The notes: generated by a model not told the origin, from the letters alone. 55,079 nucleotides of DNA from Victivallales bacterium (GCA_017548425.1 JAFZAB010000027.1:1-55079); one strand, 5' to 3'. Shown: positions 26,637 to 36,400, numbered from the stretch's first letter. Program-made: numbers and translations.

Positions 26637-27824
26637 ATGAATCGTCTTTTATCTTATTTTTGTCTTCTCTTCGCCATGACCGCCCTCCTCCCTGCTGACG
26701 ACTTCCATTTCTCCCCAGAAAACAAACGGAGGCTCTGCGGAGGAGGCGGTTATCCAAGGCTTTACGCCTTGAAAGACAACACATGGCTGCTCGGTTACGA
26801 CAATGGGCGGATCAATGTCCGCCGCAGCTACGACGAAGGCAGAAATTGGTCGGAGCCGTCCATCGCCTCTTTCCATGATGAAGCATTCTGCGCCAATGTC
26901 GATTTCCATGAAATGCCGGACGGCGCCATTCTCTGCTCCTATCGCGCCATCGGAAAACCTTCCATATCCAACTATACACGAGGCATTTACTGCTCGATTT
27001 CAACTGACAAAGGCGAGACCTGGCATGAATACAACACGATTGTCAGTAATTTCGCCATGAGGCTTGGCGAGAAGAAAATCATCGAAACGATGTCCAGAGG
27101 CCGCAACGTCGGATTCTACGAACCGTTCGTCGATCTCATCAACGGCAAAATCACCGTCATGTACGCAGATGACTTCTCCCCCATGGCGGAAGACATCCAC
27201 CATGATACCCAAACCAACTACAGATGCCAGCGGATCATGGCGAAGGAACTCGTCAACGGCGTCTGGACGAATCCACGCGCCATCATGGACGGTGCCATCG
27301 AGAAAACCGTCAGCGGCATCACACGGCTGTCACGCGACGGCATGCCCGTCTTCGCGAGCATGAAAACAGGCGAATACGTTGTCGTCTTCGAAGGAACGTA
27401 TCGCGACCAGCGGGAAACGGATTCCATCCGCTTTGAAATTCTCATGGCCTATTCGACGGACGGCGTCAAATGGTCTGATCCTGTTGAAGTGTTTATTCCG
27501 AAAGGGCGCGGCACGAAGGCCAGCGCCCCCTACGTCTGCGTGACGGACGACAACCGTCTCGCCGTCTCCTTCCAGACGGATGAAGACTGCTTCGCCGCCA
27601 CGGGAAAGGTTGGCGACGGTGTATCTGTCATGAAATGCGTTATTTCCGACGGTACGCCGATACAAAAAATGGACAGGACTCATTTCAGTCCTGCCCAAGA
27701 TGTCTTTTTCCTCAAGCCGGGAGATGCAGGTTTATGGAACGGCATGATGTACCATCAAGGCGTTCTCTACTGCGTCTCCGGCCTGCGTGACGGAATCTAC
27801 ATCAATTCATGCGTGATTCCGTAG
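26637..27824 (+). CDS. Secreted sialidase-like (BNR/Asp-box) glycosidase
   Basis: The 395-residue protein has a signal peptide (MNRLLSYFCLLFAMTALLPA). At least three Asp-box-like repeats are seen: RRSYDEGRNWSEP, SISTDKGETWHEY and AYSTDGVKWSDP. These mark a five- or six-bladed beta-propeller of the sialidase superfamily. GGGYPRLYALKDNTWLLGYD near residue 36 sits where the first catalytic arginine (YPR) is found. The true GH33 arginine triad cannot be confirmed by eye, so GH93-like exo-arabinanase or another propeller glycosidase is possible. It acts outside the cytoplasm. Its 3' end is only 4 bases from the convergent esterase gene. Confidence 0.8.
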   Translation: MNRLLSYFCLLFAMTALLPADDFHFSPENKRRLCGGGGYPRLYALKDNTWLLGYDNGRINVRRSYDEGRNWSEPSIASFHDEAFCANVDFHEMPDGAILCSYRAIGKPSISNYTRGIYCSISTDKGETWHEYNTIVSNFAMRLGEKKIIETMSRGRNVGFYEPFVDLINGKITVMYADDFSPMAEDIHHDTQTNYRCQRIMAKELVNGVWTNPRAIMDGAIEKTVSGITRLSRDGMPVFASMKTGEYVVVFEGTYRDQRETDSIRFEILMAYSTDGVKWSDPVEVFIPKGRGTKASAPYVCVTDDNRLAVSFQTDEDCFAATGKVGDGVSVMKCVISDGTPIQKMDRTHFSPAQDVFFLKPGDAGLWNGMMYHQGVLYCVSGLRDGIYINSCVIP

Positions 27825-27828
27825 AAAA

Positions 27829-29115
27829 TCACTCGCCGAAAATGCTCATCAGAGCGTCCGCGAAGATTTTCATTCCATCCTTATCAGGATGGTTGATCGT
27901 GTTGGTCATCAACGTATTATAAGGTATGCCCTGCCGCCAGAGACGACCATAGCGTTTCGCCGCGTCCGCGACCGCCACTTTCTTCTCCGTCGCGAATTTA
28001 CGGATAAACGCCACGTATGGACGCGGATCGTTTTCGATGCCGATGCCGTTCTGCGTCGTCAGTCCCATCCAGTCCGGGCGGACATAATGCGGCGTCAGGA
28101 TGATCCATTCCGTGTTCTGCGCACGGAAGTCGTTCAATACCTTATTGAAACTGCGGTCCCATTCTGCCGGCGGCAGGCCTGCGTCGTTCACGAATTCGGA
28201 CACGACCAAATCCGCCTTGACATCCAGAACCGTCCGTTGGTAGTTGTACTGCGAGCCTTCCGGTTCGTTCAGGAAGGCGGGAATCGTCCGGCCGCCCCAC
28301 CCATTGCTGATGAGTTCGATGTCCGCCTTCGGGAACGCCGCCTTCAGACGATCGACAAACTGGATTTGCCAGCGGAACTGATCTGGAATATAGCCGCACT
28401 GCGTCACGCTGTCGCCCCAAGCCAGAATCTTCACATGTTCGCCGTTTTGCAGCTTCTTCATCGTATTCGGAATGAAAGCCTGCTGCTCTTTGGCGGATTC
28501 CGCGGGAAACGCCGTTTCCGTGATGATGAAGATGTTTTCATCCGTCAATTTGTCCGTCTGCGCTTCTGTGTAGATATTGAGAAGACGCGTCTCGCCTTCC
28601 TGCAAGGCAGGCATCTTCGGGCAGAAGCTCGCGGGCTTGCCGCATACGAGTTTCAATTTTCCGTCCGCCGTCTTGATGACTGAATCCAAACGATTTGGAA
28701 TATAGCGATAGGAAATCAGAACCTCTTGGTTCGCCGCTACGCGGCCGCCTTCCACGCGACCCAGCGTGCCCCACGAATCCGTATAGTCAAAATCCTTTCC
28801 GCGTTGCATTTCCGTTCCGTCTGGCAGACGCATGCGGACGGAATACGGATCCAGCGCCTTCGGCAACGCGCAACCAGTCGCGGAAACGCCGCGCAACGCA
28901 ATACCGTCGTTCCAACCGCCGCCGCGACGATAGACCGGCAGCGATTTGTAGGATTCCTCCACAACGCGAATGACCGGCGGTTCGGGAACATCCAACTTCA
29001 CGCCTTCCACTTCAATCTGCCACGGCCCAGTGATGGCAACTTTCGGAGCCTCAGCCGCGCTGATGGTCATGGCCGCGCTCATCGCGATGCTGCATAGCAA
29101 ATGTTTCGTGCTCAT
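27829..29115 (-). CDS. Secreted SGNH/GDSL-type esterase
   Basis: The 428-residue protein has a signal peptide (MSTKHLLCSIAMSAAMTISA) and AAAGGGA upstream. The first ~225 residues form a beta-rich domain. The hydrolase part shows block I WGDSVTQCG with nucleophile Ser236, block III VSEFVNDAG, and block V NTINHPDKDG with His409. The aspartate normally three residues before the histidine is absent, which suggests a Ser-His dyad or an unusual triad. Such enzymes remove acetyl or other ester groups from glycans. It is convergent with the sialidase-like gene and divergent from the CocE-type gene, so it belongs to the locus functionally but not transcriptionally. Confidence 0.85.
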   Translation of the reverse strand: MSTKHLLCSIAMSAAMTISAAEAPKVAITGPWQIEVEGVKLDVPEPPVIRVVEESYKSLPVYRRGGGWNDGIALRGVSATGCALPKALDPYSVRMRLPDGTEMQRGKDFDYTDSWGTLGRVEGGRVAANQEVLISYRYIPNRLDSVIKTADGKLKLVCGKPASFCPKMPALQEGETRLLNIYTEAQTDKLTDENIFIITETAFPAESAKEQQAFIPNTMKKLQNGEHVKILAWGDSVTQCGYIPDQFRWQIQFVDRLKAAFPKADIELISNGWGGRTIPAFLNEPEGSQYNYQRTVLDVKADLVVSEFVNDAGLPPAEWDRSFNKVLNDFRAQNTEWIILTPHYVRPDWMGLTTQNGIGIENDPRPYVAFIRKFATEKKVAVADAAKRYGRLWRQGIPYNTLMTNTINHPDKDGMKIFADALMSIFGE

Positions 29116-29267
29116 GTCTTGTCCCTTTTTTAATGGTTTCTGTTGATTATTGTTTCTTTCTTGACGCTGTTTGAGGCATTTTTCGACTGAAAATCTTGTA
29201 TTACGCTATTCCTTTATTAACTTACATTCTAGTTCCCTTGTATGCAAACTCATTTATTGAATCAGAC

Positions 29268-30846
29268 ATGAACATCATCAAAGAATTCTATGTCGCCATG
29301 AGAGATGGCGTCAAAATTTACACATACGTCCAACTGCCGTCCGAAACAGGTTCCTTTCCTATTATCTTCCGCCGTAACCCATACGTAGGCAAAGACATCA
29401 ACATGGAAGCCCTCCAGAAGGAGGATACCCATGGCTACGCCATCGTCACACAGCACTGTCGTGGTTGCGGACGAAGCGAAGGCGACTGCATCCCCTACGT
29501 CAATGAACGGCAGGACGGCCTCGACTCCCTTGAATGGATCCGCCAGCAGCCATTCTATCAAGGCGAAATCTATCCTGTCGGCGCAAGTTACCTGACATCC
29601 GTGCATTACGCCTATCTGGACACGCATCAGCCGGATATCAAAGGCGCCGTTCTCGGCGTGCAGGATCCCATCCGCTACAACGTCACCTACCGCAACGGTT
29701 TCATGAAATGCGGCCTCCATGGGCAATGGGCCGTCGGCATGTACAAGAAGAATTCCATCTTCAAGAAAAACTATGTTCAAGACACATTCCGCACCATGCC
29801 ACTTCTGGGCGTAACACGCTCCATTTTCGGCGAATACGCGGAAGCTCTTGAAGCGTATATGGAACATCCGCTGCCGGACGATTCGTTCTGGCAGACGCTT
29901 GAAGGCGGCGCGGATTCCCATAACGCCGTCAGCACGTTGAACATCCCAACACTTTTCTATTCATCCTTCTACGACATCTACACGGAAGGCATCTTCGACA
30001 TGTGGGAGAGCATTCCCGCCGCCATTAGACCAAAATGCGCTTTGATCGTGACGCCGTACAACCACAGTCCGAATCCGGACCAATTCAGCCCTGTCGTCTT
30101 CCCTGACGGCGGCCTCAACGAACATTTCGGTTCGGATTTTGTTTACCAATGGCTCGACCACGTTCGCACGGAAGCGCCGCTACGGACAATCTCGGAAGGC
30201 AAGACGACCTATTACACATTGTGGGAGAACCAATGGCATTCCGTCGATTCACTGAAGGAAGGCACGAAAGAGCATGTCCTCTATCTCAACGACCACACAT
30301 TGGACGCTACGCAACAGGACACCGCCACCATTTCCTACACGTATAATCCATACGCTCCCGCCACGTTCCGTGGCGGTCTCTGCAACAATTTCGGCGGCAT
30401 GGCCGAGCAGGACAAACCAAACTCCCGCTACGACATCGTCTCTTTCCTCTCAGCGCCATTCGAAGCGCCCTGCCAAGTCGAAGGACGCATGAAAGCGACG
30501 TTGCACGTCAGATCATCCTGTCTCGACACATGTTTCTACATCCGTACAAGCATCGTCAAGAACGATGTCGCATACGGTTTGCGTGACGACATCACGTCCA
30601 TTAGCTTCCAGCATCCGCACTACAATCCCAACGAACCCGTCGAACTGGAATTCACGCTTGGTCACCATTCTTTCCTGCTCGCGCCAGGCGACAGGCTCCG
30701 TCTGGACGTCTCCTCCTCCGCCTATCCGCTGTTCCACCCGCATACCAACCGAAAAGGCCTGCAAGCGGAACAAACAGGAGGCGGACATCGCCGTGAACAC
30801 CATCGTCACAGGCCCGTCCAACATCAGATTCTTTGAAACCGTATAA
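29268..30846 (+). pseudogene. CocE/NonD-type alpha/beta hydrolase with a probable single-base frameshift near its end
   Basis: The protein begins MNIIKEFYVAMRDGVKIYTYV at ATG 29268 and matches the X-Pro dipeptidyl-peptidase/CocE (S15) family: an alpha/beta hydrolase with nucleophile Ser107 (VGASYLTS) and a C-terminal jelly roll (SSSAYPLFHPHTNRKG). In the original frame the end degenerates to a basic GGGHRREHHRHRP tail that stops at 30836. The adjacent frame supplies a family-like ending, ADIAVNTIVTGPSNIRFFETV, that stops at 30846. One extra G in the GGAGGCGG run at 30778-30785 explains this. It is either a sequencing or assembly error or a real late mutation replacing the last ~20 residues. 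The catalytic core is intact. No Shine-Dalgarno is evident. Confidence 0.8.
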
Positions 30847-30861
30847 GGATTCACCAACCAC

Positions 30862-30952
30862 CGTTCCAGCAGGAGCGAGACCCTCCCAAACATCGTTCCC
30901 GCAGGAGCGGGACCCTCCCCCAACCACTAACCACTAACCACCAACCACTACT
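30862..30952 (+). repeat. REP-like element (two tandem copies) with AACCACT heptamer tail
   Basis: Two 26-bp copies at 30862-30887 and 30894-30919 share CGTTCC.GCAGGAGCG.GA and CCCTCCC. The core TCCCGC-AGGA-GCGGGA of the second copy can form a hairpin. A tail of about four AACCACT-type heptamers runs to the start codon of the next gene at 30953. Related elements are at 39125-39193, 43459-43484 and, inverted, 36411-36437. Confidence 0.7.
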
Positions 30953-32230
30953 ATGGCACAACTTGCACTCAAAGGCGGCGAAGCCGTCATCAAGCCCGGC
31001 GAAGTCAAAAACTGGCCACCAGTCGATAAAACAGATGAAGATCTCATCATCGCGGCTCTTCATGAACCGTCACAATGCCGCGGCAAATACACGAAACTCC
31101 TTGAAGAGGAATTCTGCGCCTTCAACGGCAACAAATATGCCTATTTCACAAACTGCGGCGGAGCCGCCCTCCAGATGTGCGTGGCCGGTTGCGGCATCGG
31201 CGCAGGCGACCAAGTCATCGTCACTTCCTACACATGGCCGTCCAGTGCTTCCTGCATCATCCACAACATGGCCGTTCCGGTCTTCGTCGATATTGATCCG
31301 GAAACTTTCCTGATCGATCCCGCGAAAATCGAAGCCGCCGTCACGCCGCGAACGAAGGCCATCCTCTGTGTCCATCTCCATGGTCTCTGCTGCGACATGG
31401 ATCCCATCCGTGAAATCGCCAAGAAGCACAATCTTAAAATCATCGAAGACGCCGCGCAGGCCCACAACGCCCTCTACAAAGGAAAAAAGGCCGGAACGCT
31501 CGGCGACTGCGCAGCATTCTCTTTCAACCAAAATAAATGCATGACTTCCGGCGAAGGCGGCCTTTTTGTCACGAATGACAAGGAGATTTTCGACCGTGGC
31601 CTCACACTGACTGGCTTCGGTGACATGCAGCCCACGAAGGATACGGACGAATTCCCCGCCTACGCTTTCGCGCACAAGTTCTGCAACAACGAAATCACCG
31701 CCGCATACGCTCTCGCCGAACTGCGGAAATTCCCCTATTACTATAAACAATTGCTGGCCAACGCGAAAACGCTTCATACCATCCTTCAGGCGGCGAATAT
31801 CAAAGGGCTGAAACTTCCATACGAGCCTGCCATCTGCACGCACAACTGGTACAACTACAACCTCCGCGTTGATTTCGACGCTCTCGGCATGGGCGACAAG
31901 ACGCCCGCCGAAAAGAGCGAATTCCGCCATGCCATCTGCCGCGCCTTGCAGGCAGAAGGCGTTGTCTGCTGCGTTTGGCAACGTTGCATCTTGCCTGAAA
32001 TGACCATCTTCCGTGCACAGAACGCCTACGGCAAAGGCTATCCATGGGCGGTTCCAGGCGCTTCCGACGGCGTCGATTACAGTCTGAAAAACTTCCCCGA
32101 AGCGATTAAATACTGCTATTCGCACATCGCCATCGTGCAGGTTCTCCGCGCACCCAACGACGAACAAATGGCCGCGAAAGTCGCGCAGGCCATCATCAAA
32201 GTCTTCAATAATCTGGATGAATTGAAGTAA
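30953..32230 (+). CDS. DegT/DnrJ/EryC1/StrS-family PLP-dependent enzyme (sugar aminotransferase-like)
   Basis: The 425-residue protein has the fold-type I signature of this family: FTNCGGAALQMCVAGCGIGAGDQV, the PLP-contacting EDAAQAHNA, and SFNQNKCMTSGEGG with Schiff-base Lys195. Members interconvert keto and amino groups on (nucleotide-)sugars or scyllo-inosose. In this locus it could aminate or deaminate a 3-keto sugar made by the Gfo/Idh/MocA enzymes; that is inference. The start ATG 30953 follows the heptamer repeat directly and has no Shine-Dalgarno, so translation may depend on readthrough from upstream or on the repeat sequence. Confidence 0.9.
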   Translation: MAQLALKGGEAVIKPGEVKNWPPVDKTDEDLIIAALHEPSQCRGKYTKLLEEEFCAFNGNKYAYFTNCGGAALQMCVAGCGIGAGDQVIVTSYTWPSSASCIIHNMAVPVFVDIDPETFLIDPAKIEAAVTPRTKAILCVHLHGLCCDMDPIREIAKKHNLKIIEDAAQAHNALYKGKKAGTLGDCAAFSFNQNKCMTSGEGGLFVTNDKEIFDRGLTLTGFGDMQPTKDTDEFPAYAFAHKFCNNEITAAYALAELRKFPYYYKQLLANAKTLHTILQAANIKGLKLPYEPAICTHNWYNYNLRVDFDALGMGDKTPAEKSEFRHAICRALQAEGVVCCVWQRCILPEMTIFRAQNAYGKGYPWAVPGASDGVDYSLKNFPEAIKYCYSHIAIVQVLRAPNDEQMAAKVAQAIIKVFNNLDELK

Positions 32231-32306
32231 AAAACTATTTCAAGGCTTCTTGAATGCTAGAGTTCTAGAAGTCTATTTTTCAGAGTGTTACAGTTTTCGG
32301 TCAGCG

Positions 32307-33350
32307 TCAGTTCTGCTGGCCGGAAACTTCGCGGACATGCTCCGCAATGGTTTCGTTCACTTTCTGGCGAACGGCGGCACCCGCCTGACGGATACCGTTC
32401 ATGACGGCCTTGCCGTCCGAAATTCCATGGCCGATGATGACGATGCCGTTCACGCCCAGAAGCGGCGCGCCGCCGATTTCGGAGAAATCCGTCGTGCGCT
32501 TCAATTCATTGAAGGCTCCTTTCGCCATCAAAGCGCCCAACTTCCAAATCAATTTGGTCATGATCGCCTTCTTTACAAGACGGCCCATGGATTTCGCCAA
32601 CTGCTCGCAGCTCTTCAAAATCACGTTGCCGACAAAGCCATCGCAAACCGCGACATCGACGCCGCCGGAGAACAAATCATGACCTTCCACGTTGCCGATG
32701 AAATTAATCATCTTGGCTTCGTGAAGCAACGCCAACGCCCCTTGCGTCAACTTGTTGCCCTTCCCTTCTTCCGTGCCGTTGCAAATCAGTCCGACGCGCG
32801 GATTCGGCTTGTTTAAAATCGATTTTGCGTAAATCGATCCCATGATGCCGTAATGCAGAAGATTCACGGGGGCGCAATCCACGCTCGCACCCGAATCCAG
32901 CAATACGAAATTGCCACGCTCGGACGGCATAATCGTCGCAATGCCAGGCCGTTCGATGCCTGGCAGCATCGATAGACGGAAATAAGCCGACACGACGGAC
33001 GCGCCCGTGCTGCCCGCACTGAACACGCCGCTTGCACGACCGACGCGCACAAGATTCATCGCCACATTGATGGATGAATCACGCTTCTGGCGGACGGCGG
33101 ACACAGGATGATCTCCCATCTCCACAACCTGCGAAGCATGAACAAGTTCCAATCGCGGATCGCCCAATATGCCGACCCGCTTCAATTCCACTTCCATCCG
33201 TTTCTGGTCGCCGACCAGCAGCAGTTTGAATTCGTTCCCGTAACGCTCCAGCGTCATGTTGACACCGTCGATGATCGCGCCGGGCGCATAGTCGCCACCC
33301 ATCACATCCACGGCTATGTTGATCACTTCGCTGGACTTTCGTTCTGGCAT
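32307..33350 (-). CDS. plsX: Phosphate acyltransferase PlsX
   Basis: PlsX makes acyl-phosphate from acyl-ACP for glycerophospholipid synthesis at the membrane surface. The 347-residue protein has the family opening VDVMGGDYAPG, ASQVVEMGDHP with conserved residues around 75-83, GASVVSAYFRLSMLPGIERP, and CNGTEEGKGN. The start has AGGAG eight bases upstream. The order yceD-rpmF-plsX on this strand is the usual bacterial arrangement. No fabH follows here, which is a departure from the common order. Confidence 0.95.
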   Translation of the reverse strand: MPERKSSEVINIAVDVMGGDYAPGAIIDGVNMTLERYGNEFKLLLVGDQKRMEVELKRVGILGDPRLELVHASQVVEMGDHPVSAVRQKRDSSINVAMNLVRVGRASGVFSAGSTGASVVSAYFRLSMLPGIERPGIATIMPSERGNFVLLDSGASVDCAPVNLLHYGIMGSIYAKSILNKPNPRVGLICNGTEEGKGNKLTQGALALLHEAKMINFIGNVEGHDLFSGGVDVAVCDGFVGNVILKSCEQLAKSMGRLVKKAIMTKLIWKLGALMAKGAFNELKRTTDFSEIGGAPLLGVNGIVIIGHGISDGKAVMNGIRQAGAAVRQKVNETIAEHVREVSGQQN

Positions 33351-33472
33351 GCGCGCTACTCCTGCCGACGATGCGGTTCCCTATATCCCGCAAAACAAAT
33401 GGGAAGATTTCGTCATAAGCCCACTTTGGCCTCATTCAGAGCTGCGTGGACTACCCTTTCAAACAGACAAAG

Positions 33473-33500
33473 GGGCTGGCGAATATCCATCCGCCAGCCC
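33473..33500 (-). terminator. Hairpin between rpmF and plsX
   Basis: GGGCTGGCG and CGCCAGCCC form a perfect 9-bp stem with a 10-base loop, 9 bases after the rpmF stop on the minus strand. The following minus-strand sequence is CCTTTGTCTG, with only a short T-run, so it may be a partial terminator or mRNA-stabilising hairpin that lets some transcription reach plsX. Confidence 0.55.
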
Positions 33501-33509
33501 GCGACGTTT

Positions 33510-33698
33510 TTACTTCTCGTCCTGCTTGAGCGTCAAAACCTGTCTTCCACCATACATACCGCATTTCTTGCAAACACGGTGCGGAAGGCAAGCGGCGCCG
33601 CAATTCGGGCACAACGTGACCTGCACGCCTTTGTAACGGTTGGCGGCATGACGCGTACGAACCGTACGCTTGCTGACTTTACTTTGTTGAACTGCCAT
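33510..33698 (-). CDS. rpmF: 50S ribosomal protein L32
   Basis: The 62-residue protein starts MAVQQSKVSKRTVRTRHAA at ATG 33698 and carries the zinc-ribbon of the C+ form of L32: CPNCG and, eleven residues on, CKKCG. A longer in-frame start at 33755 adds 19 unconserved residues and is rejected. It lies between yceD and plsX as in many bacteria. Confidence 0.95.
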   Translation of the reverse strand: MAVQQSKVSKRTVRTRHAANRYKGVQVTLCPNCGAACLPHRVCKKCGMYGGRQVLTLKQDEK

Positions 33699-33815
33699 TG
33701 TCCTGTTCTCCAGACTGATTGAGACCGCCGCGGCCAGACTTCCGCCCGCCCGCAAGCAGCCCGTAGGTTCTGCTTCTATGTTATGTTTACTAAAATAAAT
33801 TGATTTGCGGAAAAA

Positions 33816-34355
33816 TCAATTGTCCAGTTTCAATTTGTCAAGCGCCGCCCATGGATTCGGCCTTTCGGAAGCCTCTTCGGCCTCTTCATCGTCCTCTTCC
33901 TCTTCAGGACGCTCGCAACCGCAATCGCCTTCGTTCAGATTCGCGCCGCACACGGGGCAGAGCCCACGGCAGTCCTCCGAACATAGACACGACTGCGGGA
34001 AAACTATTAATATATCTTCTCGAATGTCATCGGTCAAGTCAACGACCTCACCAGTAACCTTTTCATATCGATGACAAACGTCGTCCGTCTCCAATTTCAA
34101 ATCGAAAAATTCCGTGCAACGGTCGCACATCGCGCGGATTTTCACGGCCAGATGCCCTGACGAAACCAGAAGATCATCCCCCAGCTGGCTCAAATGCAGC
34201 TTGAAGGACAATTCCTCCGGAAATTCGAAGCGGCCGTCATCGTCCGCGATATCCAGCTCCTCCATCGACACGGTCCCCTCCCAATCAACGCCTTGCGACG
34301 GCAAGTCCATCACGTGGTATTGCAGCACGCGCCCCTTTTCCTTTTTCCCTGACAT
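33816..34355 (-). CDS. yceD: YceD/DUF177-family protein
   Basis: YceD proteins are linked to 23S rRNA maturation and are usually encoded just before rpmF. The 179-residue protein has the conserved CDRCTEFFDL segment, a Cys-rich CSEDCRGLCPVCGANLN followed by CGC, and the C-terminal NPWAALDKLK typical of the family. Just before that lies a strongly acidic linker of about 15 residues. The start follows AAGGAAAAGG. Co-transcription with rpmF is likely (117-base gap). Confidence 0.9.
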   Translation of the reverse strand: MSGKKEKGRVLQYHVMDLPSQGVDWEGTVSMEELDIADDDGRFEFPEELSFKLHLSQLGDDLLVSSGHLAVKIRAMCDRCTEFFDLKLETDDVCHRYEKVTGEVVDLTDDIREDILIVFPQSCLCSEDCRGLCPVCGANLNEGDCGCERPEEEEDDEEAEEASERPNPWAALDKLKLDN

Positions 34356-34475
34356 GTCCTTTTCCTTGTTCGTTCTCGATTATTTTCTCGGATTTCTTAC
34401 CTTATAATATAATCTAAAAGTTGAAACTTGCATTTTTAGACGTTATATTTTTGATTTGATTTTTCTGACAACAGG

Positions 34476-34508
34476 CCTGTCCGACTTGCATCCCGCAAGC
34501 GGGACAGG
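34476..34508. repeat. Hairpin in the pckG leader
   Basis: CCTGTCC / GGACAGG (7 bp) encloses an inner CTTGC / GCAAG stem with a small mismatch between them and loop ATCCC. It lies 31 bases before the pckG start, in what should be its 5' leader. It could affect mRNA stability or be a diverged REP-like element, since GCAAGCGGGA resembles those repeats. Confidence 0.5.
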
Positions 34509-34539
34509 ACACAGGCACCCTAACCCATGAGGAAAAACA

Positions 34540-36333
34540 ATGGAACTCAAAGACATCAAAAACGCCGAACTGAAAGGCTGGCTCCAACACTGGATCGACC
34601 TCTGCACGCCGGACAAAGTCGTCTTCTTCGACGGCTCTGAATGGATGTACAACGAAATCGCCAATCTGATGGTCAAGACCGGCGCTTTCATCAAACTCGA
34701 CAAACCCGCCAACTCCTACTTCGCCCGTTCGGACAAGTCCGATGTCGCCCGCGTTGAAGAGCGCACATACATCTGCTCCGAAAAGGAAGAGGACGCCGGC
34801 CCGACGAACCATTGGAAGGCCCCCGCCGAAATGAAGGCCGAGTTCAATGAACTCTTCAAGGGCTGCATGGTCGGCCGTACGCTCTATGTCATCCCCTTCT
34901 CCATGGGCCCCATCGACTCCCCCATCGCCAAGTATGGTATTGAAATCACCGACTCTCCGTACGTTGTCGAATCCATGAAGATCATGACGCGCGTCAGCTT
35001 CAAGATCATCGACAAGATCGAAGCGGGCGCCCCCTTCGTAAAATGCGTCCACTCCGTCGGCTTCCCGCTTCCGGAAGGCGTCGCGGATGTTCCGTGGCCG
35101 TCGGCCCCCGTCGAGAAGAAGTACATCACGCACTTCCCCGAAACCGATGAAATCATCTCCTACGGCTCCGGCTACGGCGGCAACGCCCTGCTCGGCAAGA
35201 AGTGCTTCGCGCTGCGTATCGCCTCCAACCAGGCCAAACGCGAAGGCTGGATGGCCGAACACATGCTCATCCTCAAGCTGACGTCCCCCGAAGGCGAAGT
35301 CAAATATGTCGCGGCGGCCTTCCCGTCCGCCTGCGGCAAGACCAACCTCGCCATGATGGAACCCACCATCCCCGGCTGGACCGTCCAGACCATCGGCGAC
35401 GATATCGCTTGGATGCGCTTCAATGAAAAGGATGGCATGCTCCATGCCATCAACCCCGAAAACGGTTTCTTCGGCGTCGCCCCCGGCACGTCCATGAAGT
35501 CCAACCCCAACGCCATGCGCACCATCAACCGCGGTAACTCCATCTTCACCAACTGCGCCATGACCCTCGACGGCGGCGTTTGGTGGGAAGATTCCGACGA
35601 TACCCCCGACTTCCTGATCGACTGGCAGCGCAAGCCGTGGACGCCCGCGTCCAAGACTGTCGCCGCCCATAAGAACGCCCGCTTCACGACGCCTGCGTCG
35701 CAGTGCCCCGTCATCGCTCCCGAATGGGAAGATCCGGAAGGCGTTCCGATCAGCGCGTTCCTCTTCGGCGGCCGCCGCAAGACCGTCGTTCCGCTGGTCA
35801 ACGAAGCCCGCAGCTGGGAACACGGCGTGTTCCTCGGCGCGACCATGGCCTCCGAAATGACCGCCGCCGTTCTCGGTGGCGCCGGCCAGCTCCGCTTCGA
35901 CCCGTTCGCCATGCTGCCGTTCTGCGGCTACCACATGGGCGACTACTTCAAGCATTGGCTTGAAATCGGCAAGCACCCAGGCGCCAAGCTCCCGAAGATC
36001 TTCTACGTCAACTGGTTCCGCCGTGGCGCAGATGGTCACTTCCTCTGGCCCGGATACGGCGACAACAGCCGCGTCCTCAAGTGGATATTCGGCCGTTGCA
36101 ACGGCACCGCCAAAGCGAAGGAAACCGAAATCGGTAACCTGCCCGCCGATGGCGCGCTCGACCTCTCCGGTCTCGACATTCCCGCGGAAGACCAGAAGGC
36201 CCTCTTTGGCGTTGACAAAGAAGGTTGGAAGGCCGTCATCCCGCAAATCGAACAGCACTTCGCCAAATTCGGCGCGAAACTCCCCGCCGAACTCACGAAG
36301 CAGCTCGACGAACTCAAGGCCCGCCTCGGATAA
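34540..36333 (+). CDS. pckG: Phosphoenolpyruvate carboxykinase (GTP)
   Basis: This enzyme interconverts oxaloacetate and phosphoenolpyruvate with GTP/GDP. The 597-residue length fits the GTP class (ATP-type enzymes are ~540). Visible motifs are the phosphate-binding loop [11 protein letters not shown] at 261-271, the kinase-2 motif IGDDIAWM with Asp287-Asp288, FGVAPGT, and the guanine-site region [20 protein letters not shown] precedes the start. Codon use is more C-ending than that of its neighbours, which suggests high expression. In an anaerobe it may run in the CO2-fixing direction toward succinate. A strong terminator follows. Confidence 0.97.
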   Translation: MELKDIKNAELKGWLQHWIDLCTPDKVVFFDGSEWMYNEIANLMVKTGAFIKLDKPANSYFARSDKSDVARVEERTYICSEKEEDAGPTNHWKAPAEMKAEFNELFKGCMVGRTLYVIPFSMGPIDSPIAKYGIEITDSPYVVESMKIMTRVSFKIIDKIEAGAPFVKCVHSVGFPLPEGVADVPWPSAPVEKKYITHFPETDEIISYGSGYGGNALLGKKCFALRIASNQAKREGWMAEHMLILKLTSPEGEVKYVAAAFPSACGKTNLAMMEPTIPGWTVQTIGDDIAWMRFNEKDGMLHAINPENGFFGVAPGTSMKSNPNAMRTINRGNSIFTNCAMTLDGGVWWEDSDDTPDFLIDWQRKPWTPASKTVAAHKNARFTTPASQCPVIAPEWEDPEGVPISAFLFGGRRKTVVPLVNEARSWEHGVFLGATMASEMTAAVLGGAGQLRFDPFAMLPFCGYHMGDYFKHWLEIGKHPGAKLPKIFYVNWFRRGADGHFLWPGYGDNSRVLKWIFGRCNGTAKAKETEIGNLPADGALDLSGLDIPAEDQKALFGVDKEGWKAVIPQIEQHFAKFGAKLPAELTKQLDELKARLG

Positions 36334-36360
36334 GTTGGCCATATTGTTCGGATGAATAAC

Positions 36361-36400
36361 ACGGGACGGCGGCCACCAAACGCCGCCGTCCCGTTCTTCA
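36361..36400 (+). terminator. Strong hairpin terminator after pckG
   Basis: ACGGGACGGCGGC and GCCGCCGTCCCGT form a perfect 13-bp stem with an 8-base loop, followed by TCTTCATT. It lies 28 bases after the pckG stop. The T-run is weak but the stem is very stable. Confidence 0.75.
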
